DNA from: Leptolyngbya sp. SIO1E4
Lineage (GTDB): Bacteria; Cyanobacteriota; Cyanobacteriia; Phormidesmidales; Phormidesmidaceae
Assembly: GCA_010672825.2 (NCBI GenBank)
Contig: JAAHFU020000001.1
Span: 62,001 to 126,000, forward strand
DNA: 64,000 bases
Direction: 5' to 3'
Shown here: positions 18,991-26,769 of the stretch, in pieces
Numbering within the stretch: position 1 is the first letter of the stretch
Layout: every line of letters starts with the position of its first letter
The notes under the pieces: model-generated
Database searches by the model: none
The model's input: the letters and a program-made list of their open reading frames with translations, nothing else
Told to the model about the DNA's origin: nothing
Made by a program: the position numbers and the translations under genes

Positions 18991-19155
18991 CCTGGACCTC
19001 GCGGAAGTAGGGGGTTGGCAAGGCTGATAGACCAGATGGTTTCAGCTTGATCTGGGTCGAGATATTCGAGGCACAGCAGCAGGTTAACGGCAATAATAGC
19101 CGTTTGAAGTATTTTCTCTGTTGAATGAATCAGCCCTACCCCAGACCCCGGCTTC

Positions 19156-19250
19156 TATAGCGGTATGCAGGCTAATCAAGCACACCCTAGACCCCAAACC
19201 CTAGACCCTGTCTTGATCCAGATGTACTGGACTCAACCGAAGTTGAACCG
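19156..19250 (+). repeat. Dispersed intergenic repeat, copy F
   Basis: Full-length: TATAGCGGTATGCAGGCTAA, CACACCCTAGACCCC, CCCTAGACCCTG, GATGTACTGGACTCAACC. Its 3' end abuts the stop codon of the HD-domain gene. It resembles copy H more than copy A in the GCAGGCTAATCAAGCACA segment, so the family has subtypes. Confidence 0.8.
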
Positions 19251-19251
19251 C

Positions 19252-20115
19252 CTATGCTCCTTTGTGGATCAGAGGCGCCGGGTGAGACTCGTGCTCAATC
19301 TCAAAAACATGGCCGTAGAGGTTCGAGAGAATTTGTTTGCCTTCTTGGGTCAGCTTCAGATAAGCGATCGCGTCCTTGATGTAGGGATACACGGTTTTCC
19401 AATAAAAGCTGGGATAGTTGAGCCGCAAATCTTCTGGGTGACGATATCCGAGCTGCTGATTAACCCCAGTTTCCTCGAACTCATAGAACAGGGCTGGAAT
19501 TTTGTGGAGATAGCGGGGGTCTGATAGCTGCCCAATGAGGTCAGCTGCCCGCACCAACCCTGGGTAATTCATGGTGTCTTGGTGATCGGTATCCAGGGGC
19601 ACAGGAAAGCGAGTAAGCTCAACGTTGCGCCTGATGGCCTCCGCATTTAACAGGTCATGCCCCCCAAACCGCTCTTTCACAAACAACTTGCCGCGGTCTA
19701 CGTGATAGGGGGTAAGGCTGGCATCGGTCGTCCCTTCCGGCAGCTGGACCGTTTCATCTCCAGCCCCGGTGGCATAAATTTGCAGTGAGGTCACATCCTG
19801 TCGGCAGACGCCTTTGACATAGCCAATGTCATGGCAAACCAGAGAGAGGGTGAAGTGTAACCAGTCTTCACTGGAAACATGCCCTTCTCGAATGTGCTTG
19901 CCGCGCAGAATTTGCTGGCCTACCAGGGTCACAAAAATGGTGTGCTCGACATCGTGATAGAGGGCATCGCTGTTGGCGATCGTTTCTACTCCCATGTTGC
20001 CGACCCAGGCAATAATGTCTGCGTAATTTGTTTTCAGGCCGCCATAAGCCTGCTCATAGTTGGCTCGCAATTCCTCGACAAAGGCATTACACAAAATTTT
20101 GTTGGGGTTCAGCAT
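19252..20115 (-). CDS. HD-domain metalloprotein (Npun_R2479-like)
   Basis: 287 residues from ATG at 20115 (MLNPNKILCNAFVEEL). Metal-binding HD-superfamily motifs are visible: ALYHDVEHTIFV, LVCHDIGYVKG and later AADLIGQL. The family, widespread in cyanobacteria, is predicted to be a metal-dependent phosphohydrolase; its substrate is unknown. The frame stays open upstream to 20322 and would add a hydrophobic segment, but that extension overlaps the divergent TetR gene, so I reject it. Confidence 0.8.
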   Translation of the reverse strand: MLNPNKILCNAFVEELRANYEQAYGGLKTNYADIIAWVGNMGVETIANSDALYHDVEHTIFVTLVGQQILRGKHIREGHVSSEDWLHFTLSLVCHDIGYVKGVCRQDVTSLQIYATGAGDETVQLPEGTTDASLTPYHVDRGKLFVKERFGGHDLLNAEAIRRNVELTRFPVPLDTDHQDTMNYPGLVRAADLIGQLSDPRYLHKIPALFYEFEETGVNQQLGYRHPEDLRLNYPSFYWKTVYPYIKDAIAYLKLTQEGKQILSNLYGHVFEIEHESHPAPLIHKGA

Positions 20116-20309
20116 GGATTTTGGAGAAACATTCACTCCGCGATTAAGGGGGCTCACTGGTTTTCTATACGATTTTGCCGGGGCATAACAAGATGGCTGG
20201 GACACTTCATTACGGCATGTCATGACTATTAGACACAGACAAAGCCAGAGGATGATTATTGAACATACATTCCAAAATTTGTTACGGTGGAACGCGGGAG
20301 GTGATTGTG

Positions 20310-20891
20310 ATGGCTCGTCCAAAAGCGTTTGACCAAGAGACTGTCTTATCTAAGGCGATGGAAGTCTTTTGGGAAAAAGGCTATGAAGCAACCTCAATGC
20401 AAGACCTGGTGGCCGCTATGGGCATTCACCGGGGCAGTTTGTACGACACCTTCCAAGATAAACGCCATCTTTTTCTGGCAGCGATCGCCTATTACAACAC
20501 CACGGTGACCAAGGCGGCGATCGCCCCTTTGCAGGCCCCAGGTGCCTCTCGATCAGTGATCGAACAGCACATCATCGCGTTTGCAGAACAGGCAGCCACC
20601 GATCCCCATCGACGTGGCTGTTTGATGACTAACTCCATTATAGAGTTAGCAACCCAGGATCCAGAGGTGGCGATCGCGCTGCGCAGAAGCCTGAGATCGG
20701 TGGAAGATGCCTTTTACCGAGCACTCGGGCGGGCTCAAGACAACGGGGAAATCAGCCCCGATAAAGATATTCGGGCACTGGCCCAGTATTTGACCAGCAG
20801 CCTCCAGGGGTTGCGGGTGATGTCTAAGGTCAATCCTGACCGCGAAGCCCTGCGGCAGACCGCACAGCTAATTTTGCAAGTGTTAGATTGA
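20310..20891 (+). CDS. TetR-family transcriptional regulator
   Basis: 193 residues from ATG at 20310, preceded by GGGAGGTG at ideal spacing. N-terminal TetR DNA-binding domain: ETVLSKAMEVFWEKGYEATSMQDLVAAMGIHRGSLYDTFQDK. The C-terminal ligand domain contains RRGCLMTNS, as in the AcrR/YxaF-type group. It lies 52 bases before the peroxiredoxin gene on the same strand and divergent to the HD gene, so it probably controls its own operon in response to a small molecule or oxidant (inference). Confidence 0.9.
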   Translation: MARPKAFDQETVLSKAMEVFWEKGYEATSMQDLVAAMGIHRGSLYDTFQDKRHLFLAAIAYYNTTVTKAAIAPLQAPGASRSVIEQHIIAFAEQAATDPHRRGCLMTNSIIELATQDPEVAIALRRSLRSVEDAFYRALGRAQDNGEISPDKDIRALAQYLTSSLQGLRVMSKVNPDREALRQTAQLILQVLD

Positions 20892-20943
20892 GTAATTTTT
20901 TTACTCTATTTTTGACCATTTGTTCCAAAAAGGAGATTTTCCG

Positions 20944-21588
20944 ATGAATTTGACTCAGGCTCTGGCAGACTATCAAGCCCAATTCCTGGCTAAGCGCCCT
21001 CAGGAGGTTCTAGCCGTCATGCGGCAAACCACGGAGGATTTAGCGCAGTCAGGAATTGTCAATAAAGCCCTGACGGTTGGCGATGTGATTCCCCCCATTG
21101 AGTTGCCGAATGCGGTGGGCGATCGCATTTCTGTGCCACATCTTTTAGGGCAAGGCCCAGTGGTTATTAGCTTTTATCGAGGCGGCTGGTGCCCCTATTG
21201 CAACCTAGAATTGCGGGCACTGCAGCAAGTATTGCCGGAAATTCAGGGACTGGGTGCCCAGATGGTGGCAATCTCCCCAGAAACCCCTGACAGCTCGCTA
21301 TCTACCCAGGAGAAAAATGCGCTTTCCTTCCAAATTCTCAGCGATGTAGGCAATCAGGTTGCTCAAGCCTTCGGCCTGGTGTTTACCCTGCCTGAGGTGC
21401 TGCGCCCGATTTATGAAGGATTTGGAATTGATATCCCCGCCCACAATGGCGATGACACGTTTGAGCTGCCAATTCCAGCCACGTATGTGGTGAAGCCTGA
21501 CGGGGCGATCGCCTATGCCTTTGTGAATACGGATTACACCCAGCGTCTGGAACCTCAAGCGCTGATCCCGGTGCTGAAAGCCCTTTAA
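20944..21588 (+). CDS. Peroxiredoxin-like (AhpC/TSA-family) protein
   Basis: 214 residues from ATG at 20944 with AAGGAGA upstream. Thioredoxin-fold AhpC/TSA domain with an active-site-like GGWCPYCN (Cys83 and Cys86), then MVAISPETPDSS and a C-terminal ATYVVKPDGAIAYAFVNTDYTQR. The CxxC arrangement marks a peroxiredoxin-like subgroup rather than classic 2-Cys AhpC. The predicted job is thiol-dependent peroxide reduction or disulfide exchange in the cytosol. Probably co-transcribed with the upstream TetR gene. A deleted second copy follows. Confidence 0.9.
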   Translation: MNLTQALADYQAQFLAKRPQEVLAVMRQTTEDLAQSGIVNKALTVGDVIPPIELPNAVGDRISVPHLLGQGPVVISFYRGGWCPYCNLELRALQQVLPEIQGLGAQMVAISPETPDSSLSTQEKNALSFQILSDVGNQVAQAFGLVFTLPEVLRPIYEGFGIDIPAHNGDDTFELPIPATYVVKPDGAIAYAFVNTDYTQRLEPQALIPVLKAL

Positions 21589-21668
21589 TTCCTCAAGTTC
21601 TTAGAGAAGGCTCAGATATTTTTGAATGGGCATTCCACTACAGGCAAAACGACAGGAGACCCATCATT

Positions 21669-21859
21669 ATGAGTTTGACTCAAGCGCTCGCTCAGTTTGC
21701 GGCAATGACACGTTTGAACTGCCAGTGCCTGCAACTTATGTGGTCAACACAGATGGTGTGATTGTCCATACGTTTGTGAATGTGGACTATACCCAGCGAG
21801 AAGAGCCTGAAAAGATTGTGGCTGTTCTCAAGCAGCTTCAGGTGGCGGCATCGGGGTGA
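21669..21859 (+). pseudogene. Internally deleted second copy of the peroxiredoxin gene
   Basis: Begins like the preceding gene: ribosome site ACAGGAGA, then ATGAGTTTGACTCAAGCGCT (MSLTQAL, compare MNLTQAL). After about ten codons it jumps to the region encoding NDTFELPVPATYVVNTDGV...NVDYTQR. About 150 codons including the CPYC active site are gone, and the two parts are in different frames. The C-terminal part keeps its frame up to the stop at 21859. It is distinct enough from the intact gene to be a diverged paralogue rather than a fresh duplicate. Confidence 0.85.
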
Positions 21860-21864
21860 AGAAC

Positions 21865-21893
21865 GATTGGGGCACAGGCTGTGTGCCCCAATC
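21865..21893 (+). terminator. Hairpin after the peroxiredoxin operon
   Basis: Twelve-base perfect arms GATTGGGGCACA / TGTGCCCCAATC with a five-base loop, right after the pseudogene stop. The following bases are AATTTAAAG, so there is no strong U-tract. Confidence 0.55.
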
Positions 21894-22097
21894 AATTTAA
21901 AGTCACGCTGAACTCGACCTCTCGTCTCGGGCAGGGGGCTTAAGGATGCGTGGCTCAGTTAAATAGAGCTTGACACTCAGCTTTCTCAGGAAGCCATTAG
22001 GGTGTACTTATTTCTCGGTCAGGGAGGGCTCAGAGGCGGGCTGCACTATAGAACTCAAGATGATTGAGTTGCTTAAGCAACCAAAGGAGCCCCAACT

Positions 22098-22622
22098 ATG
22101 AAACGCATTGCCCTCGCTTTAACTGCTTTGACCGCTGTCTCTATCGCGATCGCGCCTGCTGCCTACGCCACACCAGATTTTGATGAATTGCGCCGCGAAA
22201 ATCTCGATAAGGATGCCGTCAACTTCGACGAACTACGCAGAGAGAATCTGGACAAAGATGCGGTGGCTGAGATTCAGCTCAAGGCGATCGACTTTGATGA
22301 GCTACGTCGTGAAAACCTCGACAAAGACGCGGTCAATTTCGACGAACTGCGTCGCGAGAACTTAGATAAGGATGCCGTCGTGGAAATTCAGGTCAAAGCC
22401 GTTGACTTCGATGAATTGCGTCGGGAGAACCTGGATAAAGACGCGGTCAACTTCGATGAGCTACGTCGCGAGAATTTAGACAAGGATGCCGTCGTTGAGC
22501 TGCAGGTCAAAGCTGTTGACTTTGATGAACTGCGTCGGGAGAACCTGGATAAAGACGCTGTAGATTTCGACCAACTGCGTCGGGAGAACTTAGATAAGGA
22601 TGCCGTTGTTGAGCTGCAGTAA
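22098..22622 (+). CDS. Secreted tandem-repeat protein (FDELRRENLDKDAV repeats)
   Basis: 174 residues. Cleavable signal peptide MKRIALALTALTAVSIAIAPAAYA. The mature protein is almost nothing but eight copies of FDELRRENLDKDAV. They are arranged as four pairs; the first three pairs are followed by a short linker such as EIQVKAVD. The repeat is highly charged and predicted helical. At DNA level the copies differ mainly at synonymous positions, so the peptide is under selection and the array is not a recent slippage product. A good ribosome site (AAAGGAG) precedes the ATG. Function unknown; an extracellular or periplasmic structural or binding role is possible. It does not resemble a transporter or enzyme. 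Confidence 0.85.
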   Translation: MKRIALALTALTAVSIAIAPAAYATPDFDELRRENLDKDAVNFDELRRENLDKDAVAEIQLKAIDFDELRRENLDKDAVNFDELRRENLDKDAVVEIQVKAVDFDELRRENLDKDAVNFDELRRENLDKDAVVELQVKAVDFDELRRENLDKDAVDFDQLRRENLDKDAVVELQ

Positions 22623-22680
22623 GGTGACCGTATTTGCTTTTGGCATCTACCTTTTCCGTTCAGTTCACACTCACACCCTT

Positions 22681-22714
22681 GCCCCCTTGATGCAGAAATT
22701 GAGGGGGCTTTATT
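22681..22714 (+). terminator. Rho-independent terminator of the repeat-protein gene
   Basis: Stem GCCCCCT / AGGGGGC (22681-22687, 22702-22708) followed by TTTATT. Confidence 0.75.
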
Positions 22715-22765
22715 GAAGCTTGGTGCCGGAACTCCTTGTGTGTTCAATCATCTTGAGGTGCCAGG

Positions 22766-22796
22766 GGCTCCGATCAGTGATGGTTGGAGCCTTTTT
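22766..22796 (+). terminator. Second Rho-independent terminator
   Basis: Stem GGCTCC / GGAGCC followed by TTTTT at 22792-22796. It stands ~50 bases after the first terminator with no gene between them. Confidence 0.7.
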
Positions 22797-22848
22797 GTAC
22801 TGCTTACCAGGAGGGGGACAGCGCTTACCAGATTGTTTTGATTCTTAA

Positions 22849-22885
22849 CCGAAAGCCCTCTGGCTAGAAACCAGAGGGCTTTCGG
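22849..22885. terminator. Strong symmetric hairpin between convergent genes
   Basis: Fifteen-base perfect arms CCGAAAGCCCTCTGG / CCAGAGGGCTTTCGG with a seven-base loop. There is no U-tract on either side. Its position between convergent genes suggests a bidirectional transcript end or an mRNA-protecting structure. Confidence 0.5.
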
Positions 22886-22952
22886 CATCGGATATATCGG
22901 ATAAAGTCCACCCAAATTCCAGATGAGTTTTTACGTTAGTTATGCACATGCC

Positions 22953-23168
22953 CTAAATCATGGCCAGTGCCACAAGGATGGCCAACAAGATTCCAAGGAA
23001 CCCAGCAGCAGCCCCACCACGACCACCAACCGCCACATCGTGCCGGAAACCACATTGATGATCGAGACAGACATAGTCGCTGTCCCCATGCAAGACAACA
23101 GACGACTTGCCACAACGTGGACAAACCAATCTATCCTGCAGCAACTCTGGACGATATTGAACTGGCAT
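22953..23168 (-). CDS. Small zinc-ribbon protein with C-terminal membrane anchor
   Basis: 71 residues from the ATG at 23168, which has GGAGG five bases upstream; the ATG at 23180 is less suitable. N-terminal zinc ribbon: CPRCGKSS... and a second metal-binding pair around CLDHQCGF. It is followed by a glycine hinge and a single hydrophobic helix GFLGILLAILVALAMI at the extreme C-terminus, so it looks tail-anchored with the ribbon in the cytosol. Not recognised as a named family. It is divergent from the HTH gene at 23368. Confidence 0.7.
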   Translation of the reverse strand: MPVQYRPELLQDRLVCPRCGKSSVVLHGDSDYVCLDHQCGFRHDVAVGGRGGAAAGFLGILLAILVALAMI

Positions 23169-23367
23169 AAAAACCTCCATCGTGAGAGCAAGGTCGATGT
23201 TTATTACCTTTGACTAAACTATAACATAGCTTACCTAAATTATTTTAGGGTATTTTTTTTAGTAAAACTCTTCACGTAATCTTGTTTAGGCTTTATAATT
23301 TACACAAATTGCTTCACCTAAGAGGTGTTAGGATATTCCCTAAACTCAAGCAACACACGAGGTTTCA

Positions 23368-23841
23368 ATGGTTTGGGAGTGCAGATCAGCGATCGCAGCC
23401 TTGCGAGAGCAAAAGAATCTTACGCAACTCCAGTTAGCACAGGAGGTGGGAGTTACAGAAACGACCATTGCCAACTGGGAAAAGGGAAGAAGTGGTCTGG
23501 AGTGGATTGATCGTTTAATCCGACTGTGTGCCGCCCTGGAGTGCACCCCGGAAGATCTGATTCGGTATGTGCCTCGCATTGATGAAGGAGAGGGTCATAA
23601 TTCGCCCGGAGTCTTTAGTGAAATGCTTAATCTGATCGAGCATGGCAAAAGCACGACCTCATCATCATTAAGCAAAGAAGATATCGAACGTATTGAAAAA
23701 GACGGAGGTAAGTTTTCTGACATCATCAAACTAATTGGAGCCAATAAGGCTTGCAAACATGAATTTCCTTTTTCGCCTGATATGACTCTGTTCCAAGGAA
23801 CAACAGGTAAGCGGTTAGGTAAGAAATCTCGGGGAAAATAA
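23368..23841 (+). CDS. XRE-type helix-turn-helix regulator
   Basis: 157 residues. The N-terminal HTH_3 domain reads AIAALREQKNLTQLQLAQEVGVTETTIANWEKGRSGLEWIDRLIRLCAALECTPEDLI (residues ~8-65). The C-terminal ~90 residues are not recognised and end in a basic tail GKRLGKKSRGK. It is 141 bases upstream of the PIN-like/DUF1822 gene on the same strand and is the likely regulator of that gene pair. Cyanobacterial DUF1822/CHAT pairs often have a regulator or sigma-factor gene next to them (from memory); the link here is by position only. Confidence 0.85.
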   Translation: MVWECRSAIAALREQKNLTQLQLAQEVGVTETTIANWEKGRSGLEWIDRLIRLCAALECTPEDLIRYVPRIDEGEGHNSPGVFSEMLNLIEHGKSTTSSSLSKEDIERIEKDGGKFSDIIKLIGANKACKHEFPFSPDMTLFQGTTGKRLGKKSRGK

Positions 23842-23982
23842 AGGCTTAAGCGCTCTCTGGGTCTCTTAGAACGAGTAATTTGTTCAGGTGTTAAAGGCCA
23901 CTAATCTTTCGTCACTGATTAGTGTGTCCCTGTACCACTGCGGTAACAAGTCAGGTTCGCTCTACTACCAGTAAGAGAGCAT

Positions 23983-24966
23983 ATGAGAGTTCTAGTGCAT
24001 TTCCGTGTCTTGCGAGACACATTACTTAATTTCTTTGAAACCCCGCAACCCTGCGAACAGCTCGACAGAGTTGCGGAGGTTCTCAAAGGAAGAAATCCAG
24101 AAGTCTATGTTTCTGCTTGGGGGCTTCAAAGCATTCAACGAGATCTTGCTTACTATTGCTCACGCCCAGATGTTCCTTATAAAGTTGCTGAGATGCTGGG
24201 CCAATTTTTGCAGATAGCCCCCCTTTCCGAGCAAAAAAAGGTTGAAAACCTTGTTCATCTCCAAGGAACTGTACTTAGTCCTGAAACTTTCGAATTTCAT
24301 CAGGCATGTGAAATATCAGCAGATGCTATTCTGACTGGAAATCCTCGCTCATTTTCACAATTCAATCTGAGTGTTTCTTATCTAAGTCATCAAACAGATC
24401 TGAGTGCCATAAAACAAGTATCAATCATCAGTACCCTGCCAATTCTACTTGTTGGAGAGTTCTCCGATCTCTGGTTTTTAGTAGATTCCGCTCAGAAAAT
24501 AACTGGCTTAGTATGTCCTCCTCAAACTTTACACTCATCGCAGCCTGTCCTGACGCAGTGGTTACGAGATGATTGGTCACAACTCGGATGGTATCTGCCT
24601 AAAGAAGTCCCTGATCTATTCAGATCAAGAACTCCATGTAGAAAGAAAATCACCTCAAGAGTCAAGCTTATTCCAATCAGATCAGGCTCTCTTAAGAGTG
24701 AGGAAACTGTTGCTCTCAGTGTAGCAATAGAGAAAAGACATTTAACATATCAGGTTTCCATAGAGCTAACAGCTTCAATAATGGGTTACGTACTACCATA
24801 TCCATTATCGCTGAAAGTCATGGATGAGAATGGAAAATGTGCAATAGAGCAAAGCACACTTAATAAAACACGAATACAATTTGAAATTGAAGTTAAAAAG
24901 TCCGAAAAGTTTAGTGTTGTCATTGGAAATCGATCTTTCAAGCACAAGGAAGATTTCATCGTTTGA
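23983..24966 (+). CDS. Degenerate PIN-like domain / DUF1822 protein
   Basis: 327 residues. The N-terminus MRVLVHFRVLRDTLLNF aligns with PIN-domain starts (MRVLLDxNVLLDALL), but the first catalytic Asp is His6. A later ADAILTGNPRSFS keeps the typical PIN Asp. The C-terminal half fits DUF1822, a cyanobacterial family: QWLRDDWSQLGWYLPKEVPDLF, repeated beta segments, then MGYVLPYPLSLKVMDENGK and KSEKFSVVIG. No transmembrane segment. It lies 35 bases before the CHAT gene, so the two are probably co-translated partners. AT-rich and without HIP1 sites, unlike most neighbours. Function unknown; substrate or adaptor of the CHAT protease is an inference. Confidence 0.75.
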   Translation: MRVLVHFRVLRDTLLNFFETPQPCEQLDRVAEVLKGRNPEVYVSAWGLQSIQRDLAYYCSRPDVPYKVAEMLGQFLQIAPLSEQKKVENLVHLQGTVLSPETFEFHQACEISADAILTGNPRSFSQFNLSVSYLSHQTDLSAIKQVSIISTLPILLVGEFSDLWFLVDSAQKITGLVCPPQTLHSSQPVLTQWLRDDWSQLGWYLPKEVPDLFRSRTPCRKKITSRVKLIPIRSGSLKSEETVALSVAIEKRHLTYQVSIELTASIMGYVLPYPLSLKVMDENGKCAIEQSTLNKTRIQFEIEVKKSEKFSVVIGNRSFKHKEDFIV

Positions 24967-25001
24967 GATATATTCCATTGAATCCACAAGGAACCAAGGG
25001 C

Positions 25002-26657
25002 ATGAGTAAGCAAGTCATTTTAAGATTGAACCGGTCTCTGCTAGGCAGTTATGAAGTGATCGCTGAAATTGGCAAGAAAGGGGTAATGCATGATGAGATT
25101 CAAGCGTGTTTACCTGCTTTACCCATTGATATAAATCATACCCTTAGAAAATGGCGTGACTCTTTCAGAAGACTCAATTATTCGCGACGATTAAAGGTTC
25201 TTTCTGTAAATACAGAAAGTATATTACCTGACTCTATTTTAGGGTGCGAATCTTCTGAAACTCAATTTAACCAATTATCTAATCTTCTGACAGATCAAAT
25301 GCAAACATGGTTGAGGGCAAAAGAATTCCAGAAAGTCCTCTCTAGAATGAAAGAAGTGCTTAGCCTTAATGATGAAATTCAAATCATTATTCGTACAGAC
25401 GATGATCTAATTTTCCGTCTTCCTTGGCATCATTGGGAGTTTCCCAAGCAATATCACCTTACTGAAATTTCATTCAGCACATCCAGTCATAGTTACTCTC
25501 TGGTGCGAAACCAAGACTTAAAGCCTCTTCAGAGCCTGAAAATCTTAGCTATTTTTGGCGACGATATAGGAATCAACCTCAGACGAGATGAATCTCTTTT
25601 AGACAGCAATATACCCAACGGTTCAGATATTTTCCTCAAGAAGCTCCATAGACCTAGCAAAGAAAAGCTAGGAGAAGAACTGAGAGAGAACATGTGGGAT
25701 ATCTTGTTCTTCTCAGGACATAGTGAGAGCCAGCAAGGAAAAGGAATCTTATATTTAGAGGGTAGTCGCTCTATATATCTTGATGAACTCAAAGATGACC
25801 TAGAGACAGCTATTCATAAAGGACTTAAGTTAGCTGTTTTTAATTCTTGCGATGGTTTAGAATTAGCAAAATATTTACAGAATCTACAACTCCCTCAAGT
25901 AGTTGTCATGAGAGAGCCCATCCCAGATGAGATAGCGCATGACTTTCTAGCTGCATACATTGAGGGCATTCTTAAGTTATCTCCTGAAACTCCCCTATAC
26001 CTAGCCACTAGATATGCACGAGAGAAGTTAGCTCAAAATAGCCGTGTCCCTTGTGCAGACTGGTTGCCAGTAGTATTTCAGAATCATAAGGTTTTATCAC
26101 CTGTCAGAGGTATCATTTCTAATTCATATAAAAGGGAAAAGAAGCGGATAGAGAAGAAGCAACCTTTAGCAATTAGTTTTGAACCAAAACCGAAGGTCTG
26201 TAGAGTAATCAATACGCTGACTAAAAATACTGTTGGAAGAGTGCAGGTTGATGGAGTAGTATGGAGGGCTCAAATATTCTCTAATGATTACAATTCTGGG
26301 AAAGAAGAAACCATTTCTGCTGGAGCGAGTGCTTTAATGGTGGCAAGACGAGGAAACCTATGCCTGGTCTTGCCAAAGAGTGAAGAATTTCAGAACTATT
26401 CTCCAGCAAAGTCACAGAAAAAATTCTTCCAAACTTTCTTAGATCTTATGCCCAGAAAGATCACTCTAACTTCAGATAGCATAATTCATCTTATATTTTT
26501 CGGGATTTCATGCGCTTTAATGATTCTCTCAGTTACCTTGTTTAGGAGCATCCTATCCCAGCCCACGACTACAAATGGAAACAGGCAGATTTTTGTCTCA
26601 AAAGTATCATTCTGGACTCCCAATAAAACTCTTCAGAGTGATGTACTCTCTATCTGA
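25002..26657 (+). CDS. CHAT-domain protease with NfeD-like domain and C-terminal membrane segment
   Basis: 551 residues from ATG at 25002, preceded by AAGGA; a TTG at 24963 would overlap the previous stop. The N-terminal ~120 residues contain a conserved-looking NLLTDQMQTWL region, then a CHAT caspase-fold domain. The catalytic dyad is His240 in ILFFSGHSE and Cys283 in AVFNSCDG; DFLAAYIEGI and LATRYAREKL follow. Residues ~405-465 (GRVQVDGVVWRAQIFS...GNLCLVLP) resemble an NfeD OB-fold. One hydrophobic helix near residues 494-515 anchors it, leaving a short tail outside. Architecture CHAT-NfeD-TM suggests a membrane-tethered protease controlled by the upstream HTH and PIN/DUF1822 genes. Similar CHAT proteases act in bacterial immunity and in heterocyst control (HetF); the role here is open. 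Confidence 0.85.
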   Translation: MSKQVILRLNRSLLGSYEVIAEIGKKGVMHDEIQACLPALPIDINHTLRKWRDSFRRLNYSRRLKVLSVNTESILPDSILGCESSETQFNQLSNLLTDQMQTWLRAKEFQKVLSRMKEVLSLNDEIQIIIRTDDDLIFRLPWHHWEFPKQYHLTEISFSTSSHSYSLVRNQDLKPLQSLKILAIFGDDIGINLRRDESLLDSNIPNGSDIFLKKLHRPSKEKLGEELRENMWDILFFSGHSESQQGKGILYLEGSRSIYLDELKDDLETAIHKGLKLAVFNSCDGLELAKYLQNLQLPQVVVMREPIPDEIAHDFLAAYIEGILKLSPETPLYLATRYAREKLAQNSRVPCADWLPVVFQNHKVLSPVRGIISNSYKREKKRIEKKQPLAISFEPKPKVCRVINTLTKNTVGRVQVDGVVWRAQIFSNDYNSGKEETISAGASALMVARRGNLCLVLPKSEEFQNYSPAKSQKKFFQTFLDLMPRKITLTSDSIIHLIFFGISCALMILSVTLFRSILSQPTTTNGNRQIFVSKVSFWTPNKTLQSDVLSI

Positions 26658-26769
26658 GAACTCTGAACATGATCTTCAGTTTTCTGATTCTTGATAGTAA
26701 GCATTTGTCCTATAAGGAGATACACCCACTCCAACTGATAGACAAGAAACATAGCGTCAGAGACAACCC

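Larger units (their letters stand above)
18037..19251. other. 1.2-kb gene-free region
   Basis: No convincing gene. 18100-18550 is AT-rich and probably contains the promoter of the zinc-ribbon gene. 18640-18990 holds an imperfect duplication (separate entry). A hairpin CCAGGACG/CGTCCTGG lies at 18974-18995. Repeat copy F lies at 19156-19250. The GTTTTGGGGAGCAGTACA...ACTCAACTCAAC stretch near 18565-18605 looks like a decayed repeat copy. Confidence 0.5.

Noticed and set aside
19252-20322. Longer form of the HD protein with an N-terminal membrane segment
   Set aside because: The extra part would overlap the divergent TetR gene, which has a strong ribosome site; the family begins at MLNPNK.
22170-22620. 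Tandem DNA repeat as a possible non-coding satellite
   Set aside because: The units stay in frame after a signal peptide and differ mainly at synonymous positions, so it is a coding repeat.
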